NCBI GenBank assembly: GCA_002373995.1
Contig: DFLB01000026.1
Span: 1-57,404, forward strand
DNA length: 57,404 nucleotides
Source of the DNA: Bacteroidales bacterium UBA3630
Lineage (GTDB): Bacteria > Bacteroidota > Bacteroidia > Bacteroidales > P3
Direction: 5' to 3'
Below the pieces are notes generated by a model that saw only the letters and a program-made list of their open reading frames with translations, made no database searches and was not told where the DNA came from. Every line of letters starts with the position of its first letter. Positions within the stretch are counted from its first letter, which is position 1. Of this stretch, positions 15,258 through 24,098 are shown piece after piece. The translations under genes were made by a program, and so were the position numbers.

Positions 15258-16756
15258 TTGGTCTCGGCTAAGATTTTCTCACCTTTTTCTATCGCTTCTT
15301 CAATTGTGCCCACCATCAGGAAGGCCTGCTCCGGCAGGTAGTCCACATCGCCGTTCAGTATCATGTTGAAGCCTTTGATCGTGTCTTCTATGTTGACAAA
15401 CTTACCCTCCAGACCCGTGAAGGCCTCCGCCACAAAGAACGGCTGCGACAGGAAGCGCTGCACGCGGCGGGCTCGGCTCACAACGAGCTTGTCCTGCTCG
15501 CCGAGCTCCTCCATGCCGAGAATGGCTATAATATCCTGCAACTCGTTGTATCTCTGCAACGTCTGCTTCACGCGCTGGGCGGTGTTGTAATGCTCCTCGC
15601 CAACAATGTCAGGCGAAAGAATGCGGCTCGTGGAATCAAGCGGGTCAACGGCAGGATAGATGCCAAGCTCCGAAATCTTGCGGCTCAAAACGGTCTGTGC
15701 GTCAAGGTGCGCAAAAGTAGTGGCAGGCGCTGGGTCGGTAAGGTCGTCGGCAGGCACATAGACAGCCTGCACCGACGTAATCGAACCGCGCTTCGTAGAG
15801 GTAATGCGCTCCTGCATCAAACCCATCTCTGTGGCCAAGGTGGGCTGGTAGCCGACGGCCGACGGCATACGGCCCAAAAGGGCACTCACCTCGGAACCGG
15901 CCTGCGTGAAGCGGAATATGTTGTCAATGAAAAGCAGAATGTCGCGGCCTCCGGTCTTCTCGTCGCCGTCGCGATAGTATTCGGCCAGCGTCAGACCGGC
16001 CAATGCCACGCGCGCACGGGCACCGGGCGTCTCGTTCATCTGTCCAAACACCATCGTGCATTTCGAATCCTTCAGCGCCTCCTTGTCTATCTTGCTCAGG
16101 TCCCAGTTGCCCTCTTCCATGCTCTTGACAAATTCGTCGCCATATTTGATAACGCCGGCTTCGATCATCTCGCGCAGCAGGTCGTTGCCTTCACGGGTGC
16201 GTTCGCCAACGCCGGTGAAGACGCTCATGCCAGAATACTTCTTGGCTATATTGTTGATAAGCTCCTGTATCAGAACCGTCTTGCCCACACCGGCACCGCC
16301 AAAGAGACCAATCTTGCCGCCCTTCAGGAACGGCTGTATGAGGTCAATCACCTTGATGCCCGTGTAGAGTATCTCCTGCGACGTGCTGAGGTTCTCGAAT
16401 TTGGGGGGCTCGCGGTGAATGCTGTATCTCTTCTCGCATTGGGGAGCAGGCAGGCCGTCGATGGTCTCGCCGATGACGTTGAACAAGCGTCCGTTGATGT
16501 TCTCTCCAACGGGCATGGAGATCGGACCGCCAAGCGACACAACGTCCATCCCTCGCTCCAAGCCGTCGGTGGAGTCCATGGCTATGCAACGCATCGTGTT
16601 CTCTCCAATATCCTGTTGGCATTCGAGGATTATCTCGTGGCCGTCAGCACGTTTCACGCTGAGAGCTGTGTAGATGTCGGGCAGGTTTTCGCCCTCGGGG
16701 AACATCACATCCACGACGGCGCCAATGATTTGCGATATTTTTCCTTTCAATTCCAT
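15254..16756 (-). CDS. atpD: ATP synthase F1 beta subunit
   Basis: The catalytic subunit of F1Fo ATP synthase, 500 residues. The P-loop GGAGVGKT is at 153-160, GERTREGNDL follows at about 185, and the Walker B strand with DILLFIDNIFRFTQAGSEVS is near 270-290. The conserved ALLGRMPSAVGYQPTLATEM segment is present. Full length and intact. It forms a coupled pair with atpC; alpha, gamma, delta and Fo genes are not in the window, so the synthase is encoded at two or more loci. A -33/-7 promoter lies upstream. Confidence 0.98.
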   Translation of the reverse strand: MELKGKISQIIGAVVDVMFPEGENLPDIYTALSVKRADGHEIILECQQDIGENTMRCIAMDSTDGLERGMDVVSLGGPISMPVGENINGRLFNVIGETIDGLPAPQCEKRYSIHREPPKFENLSTSQEILYTGIKVIDLIQPFLKGGKIGLFGGAGVGKTVLIQELINNIAKKYSGMSVFTGVGERTREGNDLLREMIEAGVIKYGDEFVKSMEEGNWDLSKIDKEALKDSKCTMVFGQMNETPGARARVALAGLTLAEYYRDGDEKTGGRDILLFIDNIFRFTQAGSEVSALLGRMPSAVGYQPTLATEMGLMQERITSTKRGSITSVQAVYVPADDLTDPAPATTFAHLDAQTVLSRKISELGIYPAVDPLDSTSRILSPDIVGEEHYNTAQRVKQTLQRYNELQDIIAILGMEELGEQDKLVVSRARRVQRFLSQPFFVAEAFTGLEGKFVNIEDTIKGFNMILNGDVDYLPEQAFLMVGTIEEAIEKGEKILAETK

Positions 16757-16795
16757 ACCGTTTATATATTCTTGTTCTTTATTTTAAATGCGGTG

Positions 16796-16828
16796 CAAAA
16801 ATATGAAAAAATTTCCATGCGTCACAAA
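16796..16828 (-). promoter_or_regulatory. Promoter of atpDC
   Basis: On the minus strand, -33 TTTG (complement of 16825-16828) and -7 TATTTTTG (16796-16803) are 21 bases apart. The leader to the atpD ATG is about 35 bases. Confidence 0.75.
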
Positions 16829-16864
16829 AAAACTTTCCTTTCGCTTCCCTTTTTAACATTTGCC

Positions 16865-17668
16865 TCACGGTCGAAACTCTCCTTTGAGGAAATGCTCCAC
16901 TTCGTCAAGGCCTATGGCTTGCTCTATCGTGTAGTCGCCCACACGTTCTCGCCGCAGCGACTCCAGAAACGCCCCGCTGCCTATGCTCTGCCCGTAGTCG
17001 CGGGCTATGCTCCTGATGTAAGTCCCTTTTCCACAGCCTATCCTGAAGTCCACCCGCGGCAACCCCGAGGGAATGACGCATTGGGGCCGGTCGTAGAGGT
17101 GCGGCGTCTTGCGCCCCGCTTCCGCTATGGGCTCCACAGCCTCGCCCGCAGCCGCTTCTATCCGATAGTTCGTCACCTCAAAACTGTATACGTTCACCGC
17201 CTTGGGCTGGATGGTGACGCTGGGATCGTCCGTGCGGGCGTATTCGTAAGCCCGCTGCCCGTCAATCTTCACCGCGCTGTACATCGGCGGCACCTGCATG
17301 ATGGTGCCCACAAAGCGCTCTGCACCCGCCGCCAGCAGGGTAGGGGTGATGTGCTCAAACGGATAGCGGGCATCGATGGCTTGCTCCATGTCGAAACAGG
17401 GCGTGGTGGCCCCCAGCACCATAGTGCCGGTGTACACCTTGTCGCCCTCTTGCAGCTCGGCAATCCGCTTGGTGGCTTTCCCAAGGCAGACCAGCAACAG
17501 CCCCGTGGCTAAGGGGTCAAGGGTACCGGCATGGCCTATCTTGAACTTTTTAAGGCCGTAGATATTGCGAACCACGGCCTTGACTTTGTTCACCGCCTGG
17601 AATGATGTCCACTGCCTCGGTTTGTCTATCGGCAGCACCACGCCGGCCTGCAGCTCTTCAAGGGTCAT
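16865..17668 (-). CDS. truB: tRNA pseudouridine(55) synthase TruB
   Basis: Converts U55 of the tRNA T-loop to pseudouridine. From the ATG at 17668 the product is 267 residues. Motifs: VLPIDKPRQWTSFQAVNKVK, the catalytic GHAGTLDPLATGLL with Asp51, QVPPMYSAVKIDGQRAYEYA and GKGTYIRSIARDYG. The frame is open upstream to an ATG at 17791, but that extension lies inside uppP and has no family counterpart. It starts 3 bases after the uppP stop and is last in the dnaN-ftsX-DUF3098-uppP-truB run. Confidence 0.96.
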   Translation of the reverse strand: MTLEELQAGVVLPIDKPRQWTSFQAVNKVKAVVRNIYGLKKFKIGHAGTLDPLATGLLLVCLGKATKRIAELQEGDKVYTGTMVLGATTPCFDMEQAIDARYPFEHITPTLLAAGAERFVGTIMQVPPMYSAVKIDGQRAYEYARTDDPSVTIQPKAVNVYSFEVTNYRIEAAAGEAVEPIAEAGRKTPHLYDRPQCVIPSGLPRVDFRIGCGKGTYIRSIARDYGQSIGSGAFLESLRRERVGDYTIEQAIGLDEVEHFLKGEFRP

Positions 17669-17670
17669 CT

Positions 17671-18477
17671 TCAAACGATGTAGGGAAGAACGATAGTGGC
17701 CAAGCCTACCACCGCGCAGTAGACGGCAAACCAGATAAGCTTGCCCTTCTTGACGATGTTGATCATCCACTTGCACGCTATGCATCCGCACACAAAGGCC
17801 GCCAGAAAACCTATGAGCAGCGACACCGTCGGCAGACCTGCCATCGCTTCTGACACACCCATCTCGGCTATGTCCTTGACGTCAAGCAGCGCCTCTCCCA
17901 GTATCGGCGGTATGACCATCAGAAACGAAAACTGCGCCAGCTTCTCTTTCTTGTTGCCCAGCAGCAATCCCGTGGCAATGGTGGAACCTGAACGCGACAG
18001 GCCGGGCAGCACCGCAAGAGCCTGCGCTATGCCTATCACAAATGCGTGCCAAGGCGAGATGTTCTCTCTCTGGCGCGGACGGGCAAAGTAGCTGAACGCC
18101 AATAGCGCTGCTGTCACCATCAGGCAGATGCCCACAACGAGCAACCCGCTGCCGAAGATGGCCTCCACCTTGTCCTTGAAAAACAACCCCACGATGCCGA
18201 CAGGTATCATCGATATGATGATGTTGACAATGTAGCGGGTTCCCTCGTTCCATTTCCATTTGAACAGGTCGGTAAACAGCCACACTATCTCTTTCCACAG
18301 GATGACAATGGTGCTGAGCACCGTGGCGACATGCACCGCTACAGTGAACGTCAGGTTCTCTTCCCCGTTCAACCCAAACAGGTGTGCGCCTATCGCCAAA
18401 TGTCCACTCGAACTGACAGGCAGGTATTCCGTCAACCCTTGGATGATTCCAAGTATCAATGCCTCAAACCATTCCAT
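17671..18477 (-). CDS. uppP: Undecaprenyl-diphosphatase UppP (BacA)
   Basis: A 268-residue integral membrane enzyme that dephosphorylates undecaprenyl pyrophosphate, recycling the lipid carrier for peptidoglycan and surface glycans. Family motifs are GIIQGLTEYLPVSSSGHL (about 10-27, with catalytic Glu17 and the SSSGH loop) and GLSRSGST near 160. About seven to eight membrane segments. Intact and normal length. Position between DUF3098 and truB is the usual Bacteroidota arrangement. Confidence 0.97.
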   Translation of the reverse strand: MEWFEALILGIIQGLTEYLPVSSSGHLAIGAHLFGLNGEENLTFTVAVHVATVLSTIVILWKEIVWLFTDLFKWKWNEGTRYIVNIIISMIPVGIVGLFFKDKVEAIFGSGLLVVGICLMVTAALLAFSYFARPRQRENISPWHAFVIGIAQALAVLPGLSRSGSTIATGLLLGNKKEKLAQFSFLMVIPPILGEALLDVKDIAEMGVSEAMAGLPTVSLLIGFLAAFVCGCIACKWMINIVKKGKLIWFAVYCAVVGLATIVLPYIV

Positions 18478-18498
18478 CGCTTAAACAAACTTTTGCTT

Positions 18499-18747
18499 TT
18501 ACTCTTTTTTGCCTTTGTACATGATGGCCACTATCTCCACCACAAAGCCTGTGACGATAAGCAGCGGCGCCCATACGAGCCTCCGGCTGTCAAACATGGC
18601 TGGGTTGAACACATTGGGGTCGTCGCTCCCGCCACCGCTGAGCAGCAGGTACCCCACGGCAAGCAGTATGATGCCGACACCCATGAGGATGTAGTTCACT
18701 TTGCCGAAAACAGGCTTGAATCCACTCTTGTCTTCTAACTGTTCCAT
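18499..18747 (-). CDS. DUF3098 family membrane protein
   Basis: 82 residues with two predicted membrane helices (about 20-37 and 60-77) joined by a loop containing GGGSDDPNVFNPAMFDSRR. Sequence and position, directly between ftsX and uppP, match the DUF3098 family found in this gene order across Bacteroidota. Function unknown; gene order suggests a link to division or envelope assembly. Starts 21 bases after ftsX. Confidence 0.9.
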   Translation of the reverse strand: MEQLEDKSGFKPVFGKVNYILMGVGIILLAVGYLLLSGGGSDDPNVFNPAMFDSRRLVWAPLLIVTGFVVEIVAIMYKGKKE

Positions 18748-18768
18748 ATCGTTGTTTTCGTTAAAATT

Positions 18769-19623
18769 TTAATTCTTGTCTATGTATCTCCGCACGGTGA
18801 TTGCTGTGGCAAGGTAGGCAATAACAATGCCGACCAATACCAGCGCCAATCCTATGCATCCGTACCACAGCCAGTGCTCGCCTCCGATGAGCTGTAGCTG
18901 GAATTCGTTGCTGAAAACCCACAGCGTTAGCAGCGTCAACAGCGAGGCTATGATGCCTCCTAAAGCGCCGTAGGCAACGCTGCGCCACAGGAAAGGCCGG
19001 CAGATGAACGAGGCCGTGGCACCCACCATGCGCATGGTGCCAATGGCTTGCCGTCGACCATAGATGGCTATCCTTATCAGGCTGGCTATGAGCACAATGG
19101 TAATGACCAGCAACAGCACGACAAAGACTATCAGGAACCACGACAGCTTGTAGAACACCTCGCGCAACTCGCTGACTACGTTCTCTTGGTAGACCACCCC
19201 CGTCACTCCCTCCAGCTGACCCACTTCGGCACAGAACCGGTCCAGCACCTCGCTGCTGTTGTCCGGCAGCAGCTGCACGTTGAAATTGACCATCAGCGAG
19301 GGGTACAGCGGATTGTAGCCTATGAAGCCCACAAAGTCCTCCCCGAGGTCTTCGCTGAAGATCTCCGCAGCCTTCTCTTTCGAGATGTAGTCCACATGCT
19401 TCACATAGCTCATCTGTCCCACCTGTGCCGCCAATGCCACAGCCAGCGAGTCGCTGACGTCGGGTGACAGGTCCACCTTGTAGGTGATCCGCTCCTGGGC
19501 ATCGTGTGTCAACCGGTACGAGTGGTACTCTATCACCAGCAGCAAACCCAGCATGAATAACACCAGCGTGATACCCAACACCGTGGCCCCATGTGTCCCC
19601 CAGAGGTTAACTTTATTTTTCAA
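18769..19623 (-). CDS. ftsX: Cell-division permease-like protein FtsX
   Basis: 284 residues with the FtsX layout. There is an N-terminal membrane helix (about 13-32), a periplasmic domain (about 35-165) with YVKHVDYISKEKAAEIFSED, and three C-terminal membrane helices (about 168-192, 212-240, 248-275). The cytoplasmic loop motif GRRQAIGTMRMVGATASFI is characteristic. FtsX with the ATPase FtsE activates peptidoglycan hydrolases at the septum; ftsE is not adjacent. It lies downstream of dnaN across a short CTTTAAAC repeat. Confidence 0.94.
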   Translation of the reverse strand: MKNKVNLWGTHGATVLGITLVLFMLGLLLVIEYHSYRLTHDAQERITYKVDLSPDVSDSLAVALAAQVGQMSYVKHVDYISKEKAAEIFSEDLGEDFVGFIGYNPLYPSLMVNFNVQLLPDNSSEVLDRFCAEVGQLEGVTGVVYQENVVSELREVFYKLSWFLIVFVVLLLVITIVLIASLIRIAIYGRRQAIGTMRMVGATASFICRPFLWRSVAYGALGGIIASLLTLLTLWVFSNEFQLQLIGGEHWLWYGCIGLALVLVGIVIAYLATAITVRRYIDKN

Positions 19624-19624
19624 G

Positions 19625-19679
19625 CCTAAAACTTTAAAACCTTGAACTTTAAACCTTAAACCTTAAACTTTAAACTTTT
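19625..19679. repeat. CTTTAAAC/CCTTAAAC short tandem repeat
   Basis: About seven imperfect 7-8 base units of the (A)CTTTAAAC type fill the whole dnaN-ftsX gap and touch the dnaN stop codon. Confidence 0.75.
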
Positions 19680-20823
19680 AGTTGGCCAGCATGACCGGCA
19701 TGACGAGCATCAGTATGTCGTCGTTCTTGTCGCTGCTCTCTTCTGTGTAGTATGGGAATATGATACCCGCGCGCGAGGGATGCGACATCTCTATCAGCAC
19801 CTGCTCGCTGTCCAGGTTGCCTATCATCTCCGTCAGGAACTTGGCGTTGAACCCGATGTCCATCGCGTCACCTTCATACTGGCACGGTATGGTCTCGTTG
19901 GCTTTGTTCGAGAATTCAAGGTCTTCTGCCGAAATCTCCAGCTTGTCGGCACTGATCGAGAGGCGCACCTGGCGTGTGGCTTCGCTGGCAAAGATGGAAA
20001 CACGGCGCAGCGTGTTGAGGAACGACAGACGGTCCACAATCAGCTTGTTGGGGTTGTCCTTCGGTATGGCCGCTTCGTAGTTCGGGTAGCGGCCGTCCAC
20101 CAACCGGCAGACGATATAGAAGTTGTCGAAGGTGATGAAGAGGTTCGTGTTGTTGTAGGCTATGCTCACCTCGCTGTCGTCCTTGCGCGCCGACAGGATG
20201 TTCTTGACAATGATGATGGGCTTCTTGGGCAGGATGAAGTTCGTGCTCACGTCGCTCTGCACGTCTTTGCGGCGATAGCGCACCAGTTTGTGGGCGTCGG
20301 TGGCCACAAACGTGATGCCGTCAGGCGTCATCTCGCAGAATATGCCGCTCATCTGCTGGTGCATCTCGTCGTTGCTCGTCGCAAACACGGTCTTGTTGAT
20401 GGCTTCCACCAGCGCGTTGGCACCCATCGTGACGGTGTTGGTCTCCTCCGCTGTGGGCATCGTGGGATACGTCGCGGCATCCATGCCGGCCAGCTTGTAT
20501 TGGCCTTGACCCGAGGCTATCTCGATGGAATAGTTGCTCTGGTCGACGTCGAAGGTGAGAGGCACATCGTCAAAGGTCTTCAGTATGTCGAGAAGCATCT
20601 TCGACGGAATGGCTACCTCTTCGGCCTGCTCCATGCGCGACGTCTCCACCTCGACTTTTGCCACCAAGGTGGTGCTGAGGTCGGTGGTCTTGATGGTCAG
20701 TTGGCCCTCCTCTAAGTGGAAGTGGAAGCATCCGATGATGGGCATCGTGTTGTTGCCCGAAAGCACGCCGCTGAGCGATTGCAACTGCTTCAGCAACTGC
20801 TGGCTGTTTACAATGAATTTCAT
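19678..20823 (-). CDS. dnaN: DNA polymerase III beta subunit (sliding clamp)
   Basis: Forms the ring-shaped processivity clamp. The start is set at the ATG at 20823 (MKFIVNSQQLLKQLQSLSGV), giving 381 residues. The frame extends to 20856, but those 11 residues (rich in Asn and Lys) come from the AT-rich leader. Three clamp domains are recognisable. Motifs include TDLSTTLVAKVEVE, the ATDAHKLVRYRR segment, GRYPNYEAAIP and the C-terminal partner-groove end LVMPVMLAN, which replaces the usual M-P-M-R-L. A -7 promoter box lies 38 bases upstream. It heads the run to truB. Confidence 0.97.
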   Translation of the reverse strand: MKFIVNSQQLLKQLQSLSGVLSGNNTMPIIGCFHFHLEEGQLTIKTTDLSTTLVAKVEVETSRMEQAEEVAIPSKMLLDILKTFDDVPLTFDVDQSNYSIEIASGQGQYKLAGMDAATYPTMPTAEETNTVTMGANALVEAINKTVFATSNDEMHQQMSGIFCEMTPDGITFVATDAHKLVRYRRKDVQSDVSTNFILPKKPIIIVKNILSARKDDSEVSIAYNNTNLFITFDNFYIVCRLVDGRYPNYEAAIPKDNPNKLIVDRLSFLNTLRRVSIFASEATRQVRLSISADKLEISAEDLEFSNKANETIPCQYEGDAMDIGFNAKFLTEMIGNLDSEQVLIEMSHPSRAGIIFPYYTEESSDKNDDILMLVMPVMLAN

Positions 20824-20860
20824 GTTATACTGTTTTTTTTTGTTATTCTTGTTCAAAATG

Positions 20861-20868
20861 CAAAAGTA
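20861..20868 (-). promoter_or_regulatory. -7 box (TACTTTTG) for dnaN
   Basis: Exact TAnnTTTG match on the minus strand followed by C. It is 38 bases upstream of the dnaN ATG. No clear -33 TTTG at the right distance. Confidence 0.7.
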
Positions 20869-20933
20869 CTAACATTTTCCCAATCCTCACCCCTTATTTG
20901 TCAATTCTTTTCAACCTTTTAATCAACAACGGA

Positions 20934-21329
20934 TCAATTCTCCACTTTCAGCTCCGTTATCACTCCTTCGGGCAGGTTCTCAATGTTCTCGTCGAGCCAC
21001 GTCACACAGCCCGTGGCCTTCGAGTATTTGTCGTCGAAGTAGAATTTGCCGTAGATCCTTTTCGATACTTGCAGGATGCGCGGGGGCTCGTAGAGCACCA
21101 CCACATTGCGCAGGGTGTCGTCGCTCGACGACGACACGACCATTCCGCCCACACCCTCGGGTGTCTCCAGCTGCACTATGTATCCCGCATTGCGGTCTGT
21201 ATACGTCATGTCGCAGTTCTTGATGCCTACCACCGTGCCGCTGAAACTCACCTCCTCGTGCTTCACGCACCCCGTGACGGCAAGAGCCCCCATCAGTACA
21301 GCCAATACATACATCCGTCTCGTTTTCAT
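20934..21329 (-). CDS. Small putative lipoprotein
   Basis: 131 residues with a lipobox AVTGC (Cys21). The mature part is predicted to be mostly beta strands (VSFSGTVVGIKNCDMTYTDR, GYIVQLETPEG, ILQVSKRIYGKFYFDD), suggesting a small barrel or OB-like fold. No named family recognised. It follows dapD by 21 bases on the same strand and is probably co-transcribed with it. No terminator is evident before dnaN. Confidence 0.8.
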   Translation of the reverse strand: MKTRRMYVLAVLMGALAVTGCVKHEEVSFSGTVVGIKNCDMTYTDRNAGYIVQLETPEGVGGMVVSSSSDDTLRNVVVLYEPPRILQVSKRIYGKFYFDDKYSKATGCVTWLDENIENLPEGVITELKVEN

Positions 21330-21350
21330 GTCTCTTTTATTTGATGGTTT

Positions 21351-22178
21351 TCACTTTTCTCTTTTTAACTCTTCAAAGTCTCTCAACACCTCGTTGAGCG
21401 AGGTCTTCTTGTCTGTGCTCTCCTTGCGTTGGCCTATGATCAGCGCGCAGGGCACTTGATAGTCGCCCGCGGGGAAGTGCTTCGTGTAGCTCCCCGGTAT
21501 CACCACCGCCCGCGGGGGCACGTAGCTCCACATCCGCGGCTCTTCGCCGGTGACGTCCACTATCTTTGTGCTCGCCGTTATCACCGTTCCGGCACCTATC
21601 ACCGCCTCTGCGCACACATGCACGCCTTCCACGATGATGCACCGGCTGCCTATGAAACAGTGGTCTTCTATGATCACCGGCTTGGCCTGCAGAGGCTCCA
21701 GCACTCCGCCAATGCCTACGCCGCCGCTCAGGTGCACATTCTTGCCCACCTGTGCGCAGCTGCCCACCGTGGCCCAGGTGTCCACCATTGTGCCGCTGTC
21801 CACGTAGGCCCCTATGTTCACATACGACGGCATCATCACCGCCCCGGGAGCTAACCACGATCCATAGCGCGCCACCGCCGGCGGCACCACCCGCACACCA
21901 CGCTCTGCCAGTCCACGCTTCAGCGGTATCTTGTCGTAGTATTCCATCGGCCCGGCCTCCAGTGTCTGCATCCCTTGTGTCTGGAAGTACAGCAGTATCG
22001 CTTTCTTTACCCACTCATTCACCCGCCAGCCGGCAGGCCCTTCCGCATCGCTGATGCGTTCGGCCACACGCAGCACTCCGCGGTCGAGCTCGTCTACCGC
22101 CGCCAGCACCGCCTCGCGCACATCGCGCCGCTCCAGCAGCACGCGCTGCTCCCAGGCTTGTTCTATCAGTTGTTGCAT
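21351..22178 (-). CDS. dapD: 2,3,4,5-tetrahydropyridine-2,6-dicarboxylate N-succinyltransferase
   Basis: 275 residues. It catalyses succinyl transfer from succinyl-CoA to tetrahydrodipicolinate in the succinylase branch of lysine/diaminopimelate synthesis. An N-terminal helical domain contains GWRVNEWVKKAILLYFQTQG. The left-handed beta-helix of hexapeptide repeats includes GSWLAPGAVMMPSYVNIGAY, GTMVDTWATVGSCAQVGKNV and EDHCFIGSRCIIVEG. Intact. Its presence implies the succinylated route rather than the DapL aminotransferase route described for some Bacteroides. Confidence 0.96.
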   Translation of the reverse strand: MQQLIEQAWEQRVLLERRDVREAVLAAVDELDRGVLRVAERISDAEGPAGWRVNEWVKKAILLYFQTQGMQTLEAGPMEYYDKIPLKRGLAERGVRVVPPAVARYGSWLAPGAVMMPSYVNIGAYVDSGTMVDTWATVGSCAQVGKNVHLSGGVGIGGVLEPLQAKPVIIEDHCFIGSRCIIVEGVHVCAEAVIGAGTVITASTKIVDVTGEEPRMWSYVPPRAVVIPGSYTKHFPAGDYQVPCALIIGQRKESTDKKTSLNEVLRDFEELKREK

Positions 22179-22219
22179 ATCGTTTTATTGTTGGTTGTTT
22201 TTACTGCACTAAGATTTTG

Positions 22220-22227
22220 CAAAAATA
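22220..22227 (-). promoter_or_regulatory. -7 box (TATTTTTG) for dapD
   Basis: Exact TAnnTTTG match on the minus strand, 42 bases upstream of the dapD ATG. Confidence 0.65.
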
Positions 22228-22291
22228 CTAATTATTTTTCATTTGGAACATTTTTGATGCGTTTTTGATGCGTTTTTGCTCCGTTTGCTCT

Positions 22292-22346
22292 CGGACTTGA
22301 TACGGACCACCATCGGAGCGGATACGGAAAAAAAGCGGACGGAGAG
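22292..22346 (+). repeat. 11-bp tandem repeat of the CGGAC family, locus B (diverged)
   Basis: Five consecutive 11-base units each start CGGA: CGGACTTGATA, CGGACCACCAT, CGGAGCGGATA, CGGAAAAAAAG, CGGACGGAGAG. The bodies differ more than at the other loci, but the period is kept exactly. It lies between the divergent dapD and ftcD promoters. Confidence 0.75.
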
Positions 22347-22366
22347 CCTAATATCCATTTTTTTTG

Positions 22367-22374
22367 TATATTTG
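22367..22374 (+). promoter_or_regulatory. -7 box (TATATTTG) for ftcD
   Basis: Exact match, 25 bases upstream of the ftcD ATG, preceded by a T tract. Confidence 0.75.
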
Positions 22375-22398
22375 CACTCAAATACAAAAACATCAAAT

Positions 22399-24096
22399 AT
22401 GAAACAACTCATTGAATGCGTGCCTAATATCAGTGAAGGACGCAACATGGATATCATCAATCAGGTTACTGCCGAGATTGAAAAGGTGGAAGGTGTGAAA
22501 CTGCTCGACGTCGACCCGGGGCAGACCACCAACCGCACAGTCATCACCTTTGTGGGTGAGCCAGAGCCCGTCCTCGAGGCCGCCTATCAGGTGGTCCGCA
22601 AAGCCGCCGAGCTCATCGACATGAGCCAGCACCACGGTGCCCACCCGCGTCAGGGGGCCACCGACGTATGTCCCCTCATCCCTGTGGCAGGCATCACTAT
22701 GGATGAAGTCGTCGAGTATGCCCACAAGCTGGGTCGTCGCCTCGGCGAGGAGCTACAGATTCCCATCTACTGTTACGAAAACGCCGCCTTTATCCCCGAA
22801 CGTCGCAACTTGGCCTACTGCCGCACAGGTGAGTATGAGAGCCTTAGCTCCCGCCTCGGCACCGAACAGTGGAAGCCCGACTTCGGTCCCAACGCCTGGA
22901 ACGAGCACACCGCCCGCACCGGCGCCACACAGGTCGGCGCACGCGACTTCCTGGTGGCCATCAACTACAACCTCAACACCACCTCCACCCGCCGCGCCAA
23001 CGCCATCGCATTCGATGTGCGCGAAAAAGGTCGCCCCATGCGCGAGGGTGGCGTGCCCAGCGGCAAGCCCATGAAGGATGAGAACGGCAAGACCATCATG
23101 ATCCCCGGCACGCTGAAGGGCACCAAGGCCATTGGCTGGTACATCGAAGACTACGGCATCGCACAGGTGTCGATGAATATTACCTCCATCAAGGTGGCCC
23201 CGGTGCACCTCTGCTTCGACGAGGTGTGCCGCTGCGCTCAGAACCGCGGCCTCCGCGTCACCGGCTGCGAGATTGTGGGCCTCATCCCCAAGAGCGTCCT
23301 CATCGACGCTGGCCGCTACTATCTCGCCAAACAGCACCGCTCCCTCGGTGTCAGCGAAGAAGAAATCATGAAGGTAGCCATTAAGAGCATGGGCCTCGAC
23401 GACCTCAAGCCCTTCAACCCCAAGGAGAAAGTGATCGAGTTCCTCATTGAGGACCACTCGAAAAAGAAACTTGTCGACCTCACCTGCCGTGGCTTCTGTG
23501 ACGAGACAGCCTCCGAAAGCCCTGCCCCTGGCGGCGGAAGCGTCAGCGCCTACATGGGTGCCCTGGCTGCCAGCCTTGGCACGATGGTGGCCAACCTCAC
23601 CGGCGGCAAAGCGGCCTACGACGACCAGTGGGAGAAATTCAGCGATGTGGCTGTCCGCGGCCAGGCCCTGAAGGACGAGCTCTTGCATCTCGTCGATGAG
23701 GATACCGAGGCTTTCAACCGCATCATGAACGCTTTCGGCCTGCCCAAGAAGACCGACGAGGAGAAGGCCGCCCGTAGCGCCGCTATCCAGGAGGCTACCA
23801 AGTATGCCACCGAGGTGCCTTTCCGCACCATGCAGCGTTCGCTCGAAGCTTTCGAAGTCTGCCGCGCTATGGTCGAATGGGGCAACCCCAACAGTGTCAC
23901 CGATGGTGGCGTTGGCTCGCTGGCAGCCCGTAGCGCCGTTATGGGGGCCCACCTTAACGTGAAGATCAACGCTTCGTCGCTCAAGGACGAGGCCTTCAAA
24001 GCCGACATCCTGGCCCGTGCCCAAGCCATCGAGGACGAAGCTGTTCGCCAGGAACAGGAAATATTGAAAATCGTTAACGAAAAGATAGGATTGTAA
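22399..24096 (+). CDS. ftcD: Bifunctional formiminotransferase-cyclodeaminase
   Basis: 565 residues combining two enzymes of histidine breakdown. The N-terminal formiminotransferase half (1 to about 325; MKQLIECVPNISEGRN, DVDPGQTTNRTVITFVGEPE, HHGAHPRQGATDVCPLIPV) moves the formimino group from formiminoglutamate to tetrahydrofolate. The C-terminal cyclodeaminase (about 345-560; ESPAPGGGSVSAYMGALAAS) releases ammonia to give methenyl-tetrahydrofolate. The frame is open upstream to 22276, but that part spans the promoter and repeat, so the ATG at 22399 is chosen. No hutH, hutU or hutI genes are nearby. Confidence 0.96.
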   Translation: MKQLIECVPNISEGRNMDIINQVTAEIEKVEGVKLLDVDPGQTTNRTVITFVGEPEPVLEAAYQVVRKAAELIDMSQHHGAHPRQGATDVCPLIPVAGITMDEVVEYAHKLGRRLGEELQIPIYCYENAAFIPERRNLAYCRTGEYESLSSRLGTEQWKPDFGPNAWNEHTARTGATQVGARDFLVAINYNLNTTSTRRANAIAFDVREKGRPMREGGVPSGKPMKDENGKTIMIPGTLKGTKAIGWYIEDYGIAQVSMNITSIKVAPVHLCFDEVCRCAQNRGLRVTGCEIVGLIPKSVLIDAGRYYLAKQHRSLGVSEEEIMKVAIKSMGLDDLKPFNPKEKVIEFLIEDHSKKKLVDLTCRGFCDETASESPAPGGGSVSAYMGALAASLGTMVANLTGGKAAYDDQWEKFSDVAVRGQALKDELLHLVDEDTEAFNRIMNAFGLPKKTDEEKAARSAAIQEATKYATEVPFRTMQRSLEAFEVCRAMVEWGNPNSVTDGGVGSLAARSAVMGAHLNVKINASSLKDEAFKADILARAQAIEDEAVRQEQEILKIVNEKIGL

Positions 24097-24098
24097 TT

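Noticed and set aside
15590..17512. A 640-codon plus-strand frame opposite atpD and truB
   Set aside because: It is the shadow of two clear housekeeping genes, with no family motifs.
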